64,000 nucleotides of DNA from Ahaetulla prasina. Lineage: Eukaryota; Chordata; Lepidosauria; Squamata; Colubridae. The position numbers and the translations under genes were made by a program. Within the stretch, counting starts at the first letter, position 1; every line of letters starts with the position of its first letter. The notes beneath the pieces are model-generated. The model saw only the letters and a list, made by a program, of their open reading frames with translations, was not told the origin of the DNA and searched no databases. Location: positions 71,591,051 through 71,655,050 of the forward strand of contig NC_080546.1 in assembly GCF_028640845.1 (NCBI RefSeq). The letters are read 5' to 3'. Positions 33,856 to 45,884 of this stretch are shown piece after piece.

Positions 33856-34011
33856 ATATAGTATTTATGTATATATAACCATGTCACTTCTTCACTTTTT
33901 ATTTGTTCTCTTTTAAAAATATTATTAGACATGTACATATTCTTTGAATGGAAAAGAGATGCAACAAATAAGCAAACAAATTAATAAAATATACTGAAGG
34001 TTCCTTTATAT

Positions 34012-34245
34012 CAGGGTTTTCCAAAGTGTGAGGTGTCCCTGCCTTGGGACAGTGAAGGCACGATCTAGAGCAGGTGTAAAACTCTTTTAGTTACATTGTT
34101 ACAATATATTCATCTTCCCTAAAGTTTCATTGTATCATCTTAATTGTAAAATTATGTTAATTTTGGTGTCTAGTTTATTAAGTGAGGTCTGTACATTAAG
34201 ATTATATTAAAGAGAGATATGATGGCAAAATATTTAGAAACCCTG
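34012..34245. mobile_element. 234-bp hAT element
   Basis: Termini CAGGGTTTTCCAAAG and ATTTAGAAACCCTG; flanks ctttatat (34004-34011) and ctttatac (34246-34253) match 7/8. The first 60 bp ('gtgaggtgtccctgccttgggacag') recall Charlie-type hAT ends; the rest is AT-rich. Confidence 0.7.
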
Positions 34246-34640
34246 CTTTATACAATTGCATTGATACTAGACTACTACCAACTAATTTCTTTCAATTTTA
34301 TTTTATTTTATTTATTGAATTTAAATTTATTGCAGCCTAAGACCGGTACTTTATTTATTAAATTTATCCCACCCATCTTGCTAACCATAAATTCCGATCA
34401 ATGGATCTTCTTTTTCTTCTAGTCCCCTTGAAGCATTTGTCTGCTTGTGCAGAAAGCTCAAAGTGGAATTTTGAAATGATTTATTAATGTAGTCAGTCCC
34501 TGTCTCTTTCTAACTTCTGTGCATTCGGGTGGTTTGACTGCAGGAGAACTGTATCAGTGGGACACAAATCAAATAGGAACCTGGAGAGAAGCTAAGGCTA
34601 GTTCTTCCCTCATTTTGAGTTGAACAGAGTTCAATCAGTG

Positions 34641-34642
<2 letters not shown>

Positions 34643-34688
<46 letters not shown>

Positions 34689-34690
34689 AT
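34643..34690 (+). repeat. (CT)n(GT)n compound microsatellite
   Basis: About 16 CT units pass directly into about 7 GT units. Confidence 0.9.
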
Positions 34691-34694
34691 ACTC

Positions 34695-36655
34695 TATAAC
34701 CTAGCAGGTGTTATATTTTTGTCATCACTAAGTTCCTAATAGAACCCATTCACCATGCCTACAATTTGTGCCAGGAAATTTCCTAGTAGCATCAAAAGAT
34801 GCTAACAACGGAGGCATGAAGTGGGATCTTGTTTAGAGCCATCTTAAAGGGAAATTGTTGAAAGTGTTTCCCAGTGCATCACTGTTGTGGTGATGTAATG
34901 GGTGTTTGTAAGAAAAAGAAAAGATTCATCTACCTGAAAGTAAATCATAATATAAAATCACATCAGCTTCAGCTTTTATACAGGAGAGTAATAACAAACA
35001 ACAGTTAGGTTCAAACTGGAAGTAGAAGTGGAATAGTAGAAACAAATTCCAGGTTAAAAAGTAGTGGGAGAACTTGTCACTTATTGCTTAAAAGAACATA
35101 TTTTACAATCATTAATACCTATAAAAGAAACCTGACCAAGCACAATAAGTCTGCAGTGATCCCAGGAACAAATGCCCTCAAATAACAGCATTTGGACAAG
35201 AGTTAAGAAAATTCTAACCATGTAACATTCCAGTGTGGGCAGGAAAAGAGGGAAGAGAGAAGGTAGAGATGGAGGAATTAATTAGCTTCAGTATTCCCAC
35301 AGAAAAAGAATAATTGATTTTAAATTCTTTCCCCACTTTCTCTGGATAGTTCCTTAGTTGTAGGGTTGGATCATTGAGTTGGACTAATTTGTTTCTATTT
35401 CTTGTGTGTGAGGTCCAAAGAATGTTTAAGAATATTGCATCAATATGAAGACTATTTACACAGATTCTGCAAGATACCAAGACGTATATGATTGATAATA
35501 GTCTAGAAAATAAGTTTTGTTTTTGTTTTGCCCTGGTGAATACGCAATGTAATTATTTTCTTTACAGGATACACCTCTCAATCTTCCTATGACTAATATC
35601 TTTGTGGAAAAATACAAACTGACTACATTCTGTAAACATGGAAAGGTTTAAACTCAGAGTGGGTAGAAAGTACATTTCACTTTTAAAACTTTTAACAGGA
35701 ACAACATGGAGAATCAGTGGGATAAATTGCAGAAGGATGATGGATGAAGCCCTAGCAATAAAATTGGCTCCTAAGTAAGATATACATGGACTTTTCCTTT
35801 AATATCTTTTTTCTTTCTATATAAAGTAATGTTGCTTTCACAGTGTCAAATATTGTTTTTTTTTTGCTTTGACAGCTCTTAGTCTTTACTATTTGGAAGT
35901 AAATTTGATACATTGTTATATTTTTCTGCTGTACAAACACCATTTCAGATTCTTTCGGATGAAGCACTCCAATATCCTGTAGCTGTCAAAGCAGTTTTTC
36001 TAGAAACCAATAAGAAAACAACTAAACACACAAAATTATATTTTTATTTTTAACTACAGGAAATACACAGAGATACATTTGCCATAGATTTGACACCTGT
36101 CAAGAAGGATAAATAATAATTAAAATATTATTTGTTTGCCCTTTACACTTGTCTTTGTCTAATAGAAAATCAATACGTAATAGCTTGTTTCATTACTTAA
36201 TACTAGGTTTCATTATTTTTGTCCCCAAGAATGAAAGATACATTTTTAAATGCCTTATTTATAAAGTTTAAAAAGTGACTCAAGAATGACATGTGTAAAA
36301 ATGGCAGTCTCTGTTCTGTATTGCTTCAAAGGAAATGTGTATAAAATAATTTTGCCTGTTAGTTTTATGTTCTTGTAGACTAATTGATAACAACACTGTT
36401 CACTGAACTCTAATATTTTGCCAGGCTGCCATATTCACTAGTTTCATAAAACCTGCCATTTATAAGCTATTATCCAGGACTAGCTTTGAAATTAAGGCTG
36501 AACAGACAATGTTCTATGGAGTTTGAGGGCACCAATGCCGCTCTTCCAAATCATTCCAAAAATGCAAATGTTTTCATCATTGGTAGGTAGAACCATCAGT
36601 TAATGTTAAGTACCTTAAGCTGGTACTGCCATTATGGATATGACTACCATTAACC
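34695..36655. other. No recognised feature over ~2 kb
   Basis: AT-rich. Open frames at 35214-35480 and 35752-35967 (minus) carry no recognisable motif. Confidence 0.5.
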
Positions 36656-36659
36656 ATTA

Positions 36660-36905
36660 TAATAAATCATACATTCCAAATAAAGCATTTCTTTGTTTGT
36701 ATCCCATCTTTCTTATCTTTACAAACAAACCAAGGTGGTAAATATATATAACACATCTTCCTCCTCCTATCTTCCCCACAACAACAACAACCCTATGAGA
36801 TAGGTTGGGCTGAGAGAGAGTGACTGGTCCAAAGTCACCCAAGTGGCTTTCACGGCAAAGGCAGGACTAGAACTCTCAGTCTCCTGCTTTTTTTCCTCAT
36901 GGAGA
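36660..36905 (-). mobile_element. MIR/CORE-SINE-like tRNA SINE
   Basis: On the minus strand 'gagttctagtcctgcc' stands at the B-box place, then 'ttggaccagtcactctctctcagcccaacctatctcatagggttgttgt' follows as the CORE-like body, then 'ccaccttggtttgtttgtaaagataagaaagatgggatacaaac' as tail. The A-box end is missing. Confidence 0.65.
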
Positions 36906-37023
36906 AAGTCAAGACTTCTCCATCCAAGTACAGTGATTTCACTTTAAATCAGAATCATTATTTTATAACTGTGCTTTGTAAAGTGAAAATTTCACACAAT
37001 GCTTCTACATCAGTTAATCTATA

Positions 37024-37360
37024 GCCGTGATGGGGAATCTATGGCAATCTATGTGCCACAGGTGGAATGCGGAGCCATATCTGTGGGCACACAAGCATTG
37101 CTCTAGCTCAGTTTCAGTGCACCAGCTGATTTTCGGGCTTTCTGGGTCAGGAAACAGGCTGTTTCCAGCCTCTGGGAGGGTGGGAAAGGCTGTTTTTGCC
37201 CTCCCCAGGCTCCTAGAAAGCTTCCAGAGCCTAGAGAGAGCAAAACACGGGCCTACCAGGCCCACCGTGCCATCATGTGCCAAAAGCAGGGGGAGTGTGT
37301 GTGGGGGGGGGTTGCCCCGCACTGCCCCCGCTTTTGGCACGTGACAGCAAACAGGTTAGC
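37024..37360. mobile_element. hAT element (CAGTGATGG family), right terminus eroded
   Basis: 'gccgtgatggggaatctatggca' is the inverse of the GCCATAGGTTCGCCATCACTG end, and 'ttttggcacgtgacagcaaacaggttagc' approaches the other end, which is cut. Flanking duplications cannot be shown. Confidence 0.65.
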
Positions 37361-37364
37361 TTTA

Positions 37365-37915
37365 GGTTTAGGTTAGGTTTAACTCTGAAATTTCATTCAA
37401 AAATTTGTTCACTTTTTCTTTCTCAATGCTTTTCTGTCTTTATACTGCCAAAAGTATTTATGGCATTAAGTAATTGCTCTTTAACACTGAGATAAGCCTG
37501 AAAGGTACTATTTCCCACAAGGCTTCAAACCTGTCTCACATTAAATCCCTACACAGTTACCTGATTTATGTCATTTCTGGTTCAGGTGTTCCTAATTGAA
37601 GGAAATCAGACTTGCTGAAAAAAAGACTTTTCTCTCTAACATGAAGGTCGAACAAATTAAGCAGAAAATCCCAAGAAAAGGGAAAAAATACAACCGTTCT
37701 ATTCTTTAAAATCAGGCAATTATCTTTGGGTATTTATGTCTGTGCATCAAGTACTCTGCTGTACCAACATTTGGAAACCAACATAATTGATTTAGTGAGC
37801 GAGATTATTTTAATTCAGAAAGAGAAACAGTTATTTTGCTCCCAGTCTCTATATTGTAAATCAGCACATATAGGAACACAAAAGAAAAACGGACAAAACA
37901 ATCAGAATAATATAG
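37365..37915. other. No recognised feature
   Basis: AT-rich DNA without a supported gene. It starts with a short 'tttaggtttaggttaggttt' run at the eroded end of the hAT element. Confidence 0.45.
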
Positions 37916-37923
37916 CTGTGTAC

Positions 37924-38076
37924 CAGTAGTGGGATTCAAATTCCATCTCTACCAGTTCACTCATGGGCGCATGTGTGCACATGATGCAGAGATGTCCGGG
38001 CAGATGGGCAGAGCCTCCTGCCACCACCGCTACTGATTTGCCTGATCCGGGGCGAACCGGTAGCAACCCACCACTG
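37924..38076. mobile_element. 153-bp hAT MITE (CAGTAGTGGGATTCA end)
   Basis: Left end CAGTAGTGGGATTCA, right end AACCCACCACTG, with perfect duplications ctgtgtac at 37916-37923 and 38077-38084. The interior 'gcgaaccggtagcaaccc' differs from the 137-bp family although the termini agree. Confidence 0.9.
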
Positions 38077-38425
38077 CTGTGTACCTTCAGTTAACTTGGT
38101 TAATCAGTCAAGATATGGGGATGAAAGCCCCATATTCAATGTCATGTCTGTTATGTTTTATGCTGTGAATTATCCCATCTTCTATGACAGAACATGAGAT
38201 TGAAAGTTCTGTGCATCTGCATCAGAAAAAGGGACCAGCTAAATCAGTCCACCATTTGATTTTTATACTACAGAAATATTTTATAAGGTGAGGTTTGCAG
38301 AAAGATGGAACAGTTGGGCCAATTTGCATTATGATCTTCTACTAGAAAAATTAGTTATATTAATATATCTGAATCTTTTGGGCTTCACTGGAAAGTGATC
38401 AAAATTAAAACTGCTTTAAGGAAAG

Positions 38426-39026
38426 TTTGAATAACAGGAGACCCTATACTATACTATTTCTGACAAGTGGCTGTCCACTTGAAAGCCTCCAGTGAAGCAC
38501 CACATCTTCTGAAGGGAAGATTTTCCAGTGGTTGATTATTCTCATTGTCAGAATAATTTCTCTTTATTTATAGATTATATTCTCTTGGATTAGTTTCCAT
38601 CCATTGTTCCTTGTCTGGCCTTCAACTGCTTTGGAAAATAGTTATCCTCCTCTTCTCTGTGACAAATTGTTATTGTATGGTGAATGAAACTGCATAGTTT
38701 TAGCCTTACTAAGGCTTTATAGAGTGGCACTAGTATCTCATATGATCTTGAATTAATCCCTCTGTTAATATAATTTAGGATTGCATTGTTTTTTGGGCTG
38801 CTGTCGCACACTGCTGGCTCATATTTAATTGATTGTCCACTATGACTCCAAGATCCCTCTCACAGTTACCGATATCAAGCCAGGTTTTACCTAATCTGTA
38901 CGTGTACTTTTGATTTTACTTGCCTAAGTGTAAGACTTTATTTTTCTCTACGTTAAATTTCATTTTGTTAGATAGGGCCCAATGTTCAAGTCTGTCAAAA
39001 TCCATCTGGATCTTGAGCCTATCATC
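38426..39026 (-). mobile_element. CR1 LINE 3' region, minus strand
   Basis: Reading on the minus strand, 'ggacaatcaattaaatatgagccagcag' then NAILNYINRGINSRS and LVPLYKALVR correspond to the CR1 block [16 protein letters not shown]...LIPLYNALVR (also at 21000). The end 'gaccctatactatactatttctgacaagtgg' is the start of the 3' UTR. Stops and indels throughout. Confidence 0.75.
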
Positions 39027-39080
39027 TAGGGCAAGGGTCTCCAATCTTGGCAACTTTAAGCCTGGTGGACTTCAACTCTG
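39027..39080. mobile_element. hAT MITE arm at the edge of the CR1 copy
   Basis: 'agggtctccaatcttggcaactttaagcctggtggacttcaactc' is one arm of the palindromic MITE family. Confidence 0.5.
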
Positions 39081-39084
39081 TTTA

Positions 39085-39955
39085 TGCCTACTGAGCATTT
39101 ATAAAATTAATGACCTCTTTTATTGCTTTTTTTGGGGGGGAAATCACCATTTAATTTTTTTCATAAAATTATCCAATCAACTTTCATATTTGCAAGTTGT
39201 CATAGGAAGATGCCATAATCAGTGGCACTAAATGCTCTTAAGAAGGTTGGCAGAACCGAAATATAGTTTAAGTATAGGATAGGATCTTCATTAAATAGTT
39301 TATGTCTCAATCACGCTTAAATATATATTAGAAAGGATCAAAATAATTAATTTCATCTAATAAGATTTAGATTGATGATCTCAGAACTCACTGTAGAACT
39401 TGATTCAAAAATTAAGAATGACTAATTAATTATAAATCATTTATGGAAAATAATGTCGGATGAATCTAATTAAGACAATTGCTATGCAATTTGTGAAAGA
39501 TCAGCTATTTCTCCATAAATAGCTTCTTTGGTGTGTTCTGCAAGATACAATGATGAAAAATGACATGTACTCTAATATTATGACACAAATCCTCCCCTTT
39601 GTTCTTGCATGCCAGTGTTAAGTACAAGTTCATAAATCACATCACAATAAATGCTTTTTCACTTTTCTTCCACTGCAGATTCCTATGAGCATCTTTGGAC
39701 TTATGCAGTGTTCATCTTTCCTTTAAAAAACAAAACAAAAGCCAAACAAGTTTCAAAGAAAGATTAAATACAAATTAAGAAAAAGAGAAAAAAATCAAAA
39801 GAGGGAGAGGGGATCAAAGAGGGTGTGCTAAAAAGTGGCAAGAGAAAAGAAAGGAAAAAAATACAAAAAAGAATTACTTCTGACTTTTCTCAAGACAGGT
39901 GCAAAATATATAATAGCGCCATCTCTTTCTCTAAATTCAAACAAAAACTTCATAT
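39085..39955. other. No recognised feature
   Basis: AT-rich DNA; A-rich stretch at 39725-39870. Confidence 0.5.
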
Positions 39956-39959
39956 AAAC

Positions 39960-40400
39960 AATATATTTTTATTTATTTATTTATTTTGTCACAACAATAT
40001 ATGTAACTATCATACAGAAAGGTTATATAGTATATAAAGGTATAAGCATATATATATAGGAAAAAGAAAAGAAAAACAATAGGACAGGAACGGTAGGCAC
40101 GTTTGTGCGCTTTATGCACGCCTTATGGTCCTCTTAGGAATGGGGTGAGGTCAATAGTAGAAAGTTTTTGGTTAAAGCTTTTAGGATTATGAGAAGAGAC
40201 CACAGAGTCAGGTAAAGTATTCCAAGCACTGATGATTCTGTTACAGAAGTCATATTTTCTGCAATCTAGATTAAAGCGGTTGACATTAAGTTTAAATCTA
40301 TTAGTTGCTCTAGTATTATTGCAATTAAAGCTGAAGTAGTCTTTGACAGGAAGGACATTACAATAGATGATTCTGTGAGTTAAACAATCCCAATAAAACC
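39960..40400 (-). mobile_element. CR1/L2-superfamily LINE 3' end with (ATTT)n tail
   Basis: The same family as 47187-48172: shared text includes 'aggacaggaacggtaggcacgtttgtgc', 'atgagaagagaccacagagtca', 'ctgttacagaa(g/a)tcatattttctgcaatc' and 'gcggttgacattaagttt'. It reads as the RT C-terminus (LDCRKYDF...) in reverse. Confidence 0.75.
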
Positions 40401-41227
40401 TCTAAAACTATGTAAAAGGTAACCACTTAGTCTACATTTCTGCATAAATCTTAAAAATATACTATACACATTATTTCTATAATCATAGCAAATATAATTA
40501 TAAAATCCTATTTTTTCATATAAGATATTCATCCTCTGATTTATTTTCAATTAAATTTCAATAATTTATATATTTTTGCAATAAGATGTTCTTCATTAGT
40601 ATATAAATTCCTTTCAAAATATGTTTTTTCATCTACAAAAACATATTTTTTTCATCCAATTTAGATCTTTGTACTAACTGTTCATAAGAAACCATTGACA
40701 AATTTAGCTTTCCTTTTTCATCTCTTTCCTTCTTTTTAATTTAGGTTCTCTTTCAATAAAAATAAATCAGTATAAGTCAGAAGTCTGTGTAGCCATCATT
40801 TCTCTTCAAAAAAAGTTTCCTGGGGCAATACCATAAGTTTTCATTTTACCTTAAGGATTTTAATGTTTATAATTCAAGTGTACATTTCTGGTTTTTTTTA
40901 AAAAGGAATATTCTTTCATATCGCTGTGACATCATTGTTGTCTAATCACTGCACTTTGTTCCTTTTAATTTTGTAGGTTGTATAATATATCTTGGAACCT
41001 GCCTTTTCACTCAAAACCCTGAATAGTATTTTTGAGGTATCTACCACTTTGAAGATGGAGGATCCTACTTATCAGCCTGAAGTTTATTTTTTTTTCTTTT
41101 GATTTTGTAAGTCATATGATATTTCTATGAAACCACATCCCTTCCTGAACCACTTGATAGGAATTTTGCTTCCAGGGGAGATATCTAGAGACCTAGGTTG
41201 GAACCTATTCAGATGTTGAGCTACAGT
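40401..41227. other. No recognised feature
   Basis: AT-rich DNA without a supported gene. Confidence 0.5.
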
Positions 41228-41235
41228 ATCTAAAT

Positions 41236-41743
41236 CAGGGGTAGTCAACCTTTTTAAACCTACCGCCCACTTTTGTATCTCTGTTAGTAGTAAAATTTTC
41301 TAACCACCCAATGGTTCCACAGTAATTTGCCATGTATTTTCGTCTGTGCATGCCTCTTGCGCATCATGGATTGGGTTTGGGGGGGTGCGCAGCTACCAGC
41401 TCTGCTTGTCTGTTACAGCTGGGTGATGTGGGAGGAGATGCGCGAGCTATTCTGGGACAAGGCTCTTTTGTTTGCGGTCGCACTATAGCACCATTTAGTT
41501 TCACTTACGTAACATGAACTAAACTTATGCGCGAGCGATACAAATAGTATATTTTCAGAAATTTAAATTGTCACGGGGAATTTTATGAAAACCTAATGAA
41601 AATGTTTTTAAATAATGCTATGAATTTTTTTTTAAAAGTCAATTAAATTGAAAGTGCTTCAGTATCGGACAAAACCCCTACCGCCCACCATGAAAGCTGG
41701 AATGCCCACTAGTGGGCGGAAGGGACCAGGTTGATCAGCACTG
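41236..41743. mobile_element. 508-bp hAT element, possibly of a horizontally transferred family
   Basis: Left end CAGGGGTAGTCAACCTTTTT, right end AGGTTGATCAGCACTG, and perfect duplications atctaaat at 41228-41235 and 41744-41751. 'cctaccgcccacttttgtatctctgttagtagtaaaa' and 'accgcccaccatgaaagctgg...cccactagtgggcgg' are, from memory, text of a tetrapod hAT family of the SPIN/OC1/ExtraTerrestrial kind spread by horizontal transfer. The middle (41340-41600) differs and has no transposase frame. Confidence 0.85.
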
Positions 41744-41751
41744 ATCTAAAT

Positions 41752-43477
41752 AATTGTTTTTCATGGCCCTATATGAGCTGTGATAGAGCACCCCAATGTG
41801 TCAAGAGGAGGTTTACACTGAAAAGCAACCATTAAGTCCATTATTTTGTATAGTATCATGAACAAAGGTTTAATTCCTTTCCCTTGTTTCCAGACTTTCT
41901 TTTCTTCCTTTGATATTTTTATTATTTTTGAGGAGAGAACAGGATCAGTATGTCATTTTCTGTGGTGACTGGTCATTCAGCACAATATTCAGAAGAAAAA
42001 GAAGTAAAAGAAAAGCTTAGCATGAAGAAAGCCTCAAGGAAAAAATAAGGCAGCTACTAGATGACTTTCAAATTAGGCCAGTTGGATGCTTCATAGACTA
42101 GGCAGGTATCTAGCTTCTAAAAATGACCCCTTCAGGCAGTATATCAGATCATTGATGTGTGCAATCTATATTCCAATGTGTGAAGCACGCATTGATGCTT
42201 CAAAGTGCAACTAAAAAAAAGAGATTTTTTAAAGCAAGCAAGAAAAAAAAATAGAAAATTAATTTACAAATTGTACAATATTGAATAATGCCCCACTATG
42301 GTAAAAATCATAAATTAAAATAAACAATTAATATGCATTATACAATGTGATCTTATAATGAATCACATAAGTTCTAATATTTTAATATTTTATTTTTCTT
42401 ATATTAAGAGAAACCGAAACTTCAGACACCCATGTGTCAAAAACCCATGTGCAAAAGTATATACCATAATAGTTTCCATGTTAAATTCAGTATCAGATTT
42501 ATTTTTAAATACATGTTTTTTAACATGGATACATACTCCATTCTTCTAAAAAAAATGATATCTACTTTCCAGTAAGAAGCATAAAATAACATAGCAGCCC
42601 TTTTCATACATAGAACCACCTCTCCATACTTTACAGAAATATAAGGTTTAGTGACACTTAGCAGGAAAGAAAAATAAATATATAAAATTTGTTTTATTCT
42701 ACAACAAATCATCTTACCTAAAATATAAAAGAATCATATTTGTAAAATATTAATAACATATTTTGGATATCAACATTGGTATATTACATTAAATATAAGT
42801 ATGCTATTTACGGTAAATTTAATATTTATCTTCTGTTGATATTGCCATTGTTGCATATCATCTGTTATGTTTAGAGTCTGCATCTTTTTAATCATGTAAA
42901 CTTTGACTTGTTAATTTTTCTTAATTACATTTCTGTAACTACTTATTTATAAGGCCCAGCAGGTGTTCAGAATTTGTATTAAAAGCTTTTTAATATTGGT
43001 TAGGTCTTTGAGTGTTTTGTTGTTCTAAGTCCTTTTGAACTATGCTGTTTATTTGAAGATAAATGAGGCATTTCTAACAATTCCTCCAAAACATTATTTC
43101 TAAAGCAGTAATAATCTTGGTTTGATTTTAAAAAAGAAATCATGCATTCTACATACACACACAGACACACATGCAGTTTCATGAAAATAAATTATACTAT
43201 TGAAACAATGAGAATAAACTGTACTTATTCTTCCACTATATTTATCTCATAGTTTTAGTATGTTCTTTGTAATCAAGTAACCTCTTATAGATTGACAACT
43301 ATTTAATGAAATATATTTATGGAAAATGTCTGGGAATCCTGCTCAGGATTACTGCTAAGTTACTTCAGTTGAAATAACCTAGCCATATGGAAATATGATC
43401 CAATCTATGATCCAGATCAAGCAACTGGTTTCATAAGGTAGGTGAATATTTGAGATAGCTGGACTCTTCATTCTACC
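41752..43477. other. No recognised feature over ~1.7 kb
   Basis: AT-rich DNA without a supported gene or family. Confidence 0.5.
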
Positions 43478-43483
43478 TTATTT

Positions 43484-43783
43484 GTTGTGGCCCACCAGCA
43501 GCCAGCAGAACTGGCAGCAGATTCAGACAGTGAGGAGGTTGGGGAGGAATGTGGGCCAGCCCTGGAGTCTGGGGAAGACTCGGACGAGGGCTCTGAGTCA
43601 GAGGCAGAGAGGGGGCCAAGGCCATCTGGTAGTTCTTTGCTGCCTCCAGAGTCTCTGGAGTCTGACAGCAGCGAGGCAGAAGAACAGCATCAGCCTGTTC
43701 CCAGTGAGTGCATGTGCAGAGCTGCCAGAAGACAGGAACAATTAATAAAACAGGGTCAATTTGGAAGTAAGACTTGGAGATGA
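43484..43783 (+). CDS. Acidic LTR reading frame, function unknown
   Basis: The frame is open from the first bases of the LTR with no ATG; a GTG at 43487 is the first possible non-ATG start. It is rich in Glu, Asp and Ser (DSDSEEVGEE; SEAERG), then SSEAEEQ, then basic CRAARRQEQL, ending in W-R-stop. No signal peptide or membrane segment. Copy 1 keeps the same stop and C-terminus but is frameshifted upstream. Being open up to the LTR edge, it may be the tail of an internal ORF that ran into the 3' LTR. Chance GC-rich openness is the alternative. Confidence 0.35.
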   Translation, partial: VVAHQQPAELAADSDSEEVGEECGPALESGEDSDEGSESEAERGPRPSGSSLLPPESLESDSSEAEEQHQPVPSECMCRAARRQEQLIKQGQFGSKTWR

Positions 43784-43801
43784 TTGGCCCCTTCCATAAG
43801 A

Positions 43802-43808
43802 TATAAAA
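43802..43808 (+). promoter_or_regulatory. LTR TATA box
   Basis: TATAAAA in 'gatataaaagaggagc', about 320 bp into the LTR and just after the stop of the acidic frame. Copy 1 has CATAAAA here. Confidence 0.5.
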
Positions 43809-44279
43809 GAGGAGCAAACAGGACATGAGCTTTTGCAGGAAGTTCATTTGGTTGGTAAAAGCTTTGGAAAAGTTTTGTTTGACTCTGTGCTAAATTTGGC
43901 CTTGCCTTGCATGTGGCAATTGGTTCTCTGGCAGCATTCCAAGACAGATAAGGTGAGTGTTTGTAAACACTCCCTGAAAGACTGTTTAAGAAGCCTTTTA
44001 GACTGGGAGTTACAATAATTCACAGCCGTATGAACTAAAGAAGCTTTCTGGGACTAAGATTGTGCTGTATACTTTCTAAGGAAGCCTAGTCAGAACACTG
44101 TTTTGCAAAATTTAATCCTTGGTCTTTTATTTGAATAAATGAAGTTCAATATTTTTCTTTACTATTCATTCAATATTGTTTTTTACAATTTTTATAAGAC
44201 TAATTTAAAATAAACCTTGGTAAAATATTCATTTCTTCACAGTCGGTATTCTTTACAATCTGGGGAATATAACCTTTTT

Positions 44280-44925
44280 TATTTTGGAGATTTTAGAGTC
44301 CTGGTGGACAATCACTTAAATATGAGTCAGCAGTGTACTGCAGTTGCCAAAAAAGCCAACACAGTCCTAGGCTGCATTAACAGGAAGATAGAATCAAGAT
44401 AAGGTAAAATGTTAATGCCACTTTATAATGCCTTCTTAAGACCACACCTGGAATATTGCATCCAGTTTTGGTTACCACAATATAAAAAGTTAAAACTCTA
44501 GAAAGAATTCAGACAAATGCAACAAAGATGATTAGGTGACTGGAGGCTAAAGCATATGAAGAACGATTGCAGAAATTGGATATGTCTGGGTGACTAGGGG
44601 TGACACCATAGCATCTAAGGGGCTGTCGTAAAAAAGAGAAGTCAATTTATTTTCCAAAGCACCTGAAGGCAGGATGGGAAGCAATGGATGGAAACTAATC
44701 AAGAAGGCAACCAAACTAGAACTAAGGAGAAATTTCCTGAGTGTTAGAACAATTAATCAGTGGAAAGAGTTGCTTCCAGGAGTTATGGAGTGCTCCAACC
44801 CTGAAAGTTTTTAAGAACAGATTGGACAACCATTTGTCTGAAATGGTATAGGGTTTCCTGCTTGAGCAAGGGATAGCACTCAAAGATCTCCAAGGTCCAT
44901 TCTAACTGTTTTATTCTGTTATGTT
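44280..44925 (+). mobile_element. CR1 LINE 3' region
   Basis: VLVDNHL, [20 protein letters not shown], 'aatattgcatccagttttggtta', 'agaacaattaatcagtgg' and the 3' UTR 'gaaatggtatagggtttcctgcttgag...ctgttttattctgttatg' run in order with stops and shifts. Confidence 0.85.
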
Positions 44926-44976
44926 TAATCCATCTACCCTTTCACCCACCCACCTACCCATCTATCCATTCAGCCA

Positions 44977-45118
44977 TCCAAGATAGATTAGATAAATAGA
45001 TAAATAGATAAACAGACTGACAGACTGACTGACAGACAGACAGACTGACTGACTGACTGACAGATAGACAGACAGATGATAGATTGATGATAGGCAGGCA
45101 GGCAAACAGACAGAGATG
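44977..45118 (+). repeat. GATA/GACA/GACT tetranucleotide microsatellite
   Basis: Mixed 'gatagata', 'gacagaca' and 'gactgact' units in blocks. On the minus strand it makes a false Ser/Val/Cys-rich ORF. Confidence 0.85.
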
Positions 45119-45119
45119 G

Positions 45120-45807
45120 GAGAGATTTCTAGTCCTCACTTTGGAAATTCTATTTATACCAAAGCAACTGATAGCTCCCCCACATGTTTCTTATGGTCCT
45201 TTTCACATTCCATATATGACTTCTTATATTTAGAGCAAGTTACTACTTTGGGCTTATAACAGAAACAGAAACAGCCAGCTCACAGGTATGAAATGAATTT
45301 CTATTTAATAAATATTATCCTCCAATTCAGCCTGTACTTTACTAAAACCAGACATAAAATATGATCTTTCTCATTTCGGCTTATTTTACATTTTATGGAA
45401 AGCCTTCAGTGAAATATCTACCAACCATTGTTCCATTTGTAAGAGTCCCCTACACCAGCATCTTTACTAAACATAGAGCATATGAAAAAAAAAAACCTTT
45501 CAGCATTTCTTTGCTGAAAACAGAAAAAATATAGAAAAGAATAAGTATTTTAATTTTTAATATTTCATTCTACATAGAGTATTATTTCTCCAATGTTAAT
45601 TTTTTTCTAGATTTAGCTGCATGAAAATTTTTACTACTGAAGCAACACTACAATAGGACATATTAATGACAACACAGAAGATTTCTCTTTCCTTTACAGT
45701 TATAATGTAGTGTTTTCTGATTTTATATTCAGAATTTGCATATATTATCTTCTTTATTCTTTTGTTTCATCATATCTTTTAAAAATTAGAATATGCTGAA
45801 TGGAAAT

Positions 45808-45884
<77 letters not shown>

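Larger units (their letters stand above)
43483..44097 (+). mobile_element. Solo LTR (copy 2)
   Basis: TG...CA ends (TGTTGTGGCCCACCAGC ... GTCAGAACA), 615 bp, aligning with copy 1 at 3570-4215. U3 carries a 98-codon acidic frame, then a TATA box; R/U5 follows. Flanks ttatt and ctgtt match only 3/5. AATAAA of copy 1 is degraded here. No internal region is adjacent. Confidence 0.75.

Noticed and set aside
44954..45139. Cys/Ser/Val-rich ORF and possible CRISPR-like periodicity
   Set aside because: It is a GACA/GACT/GATA microsatellite; there are no unique spacers.
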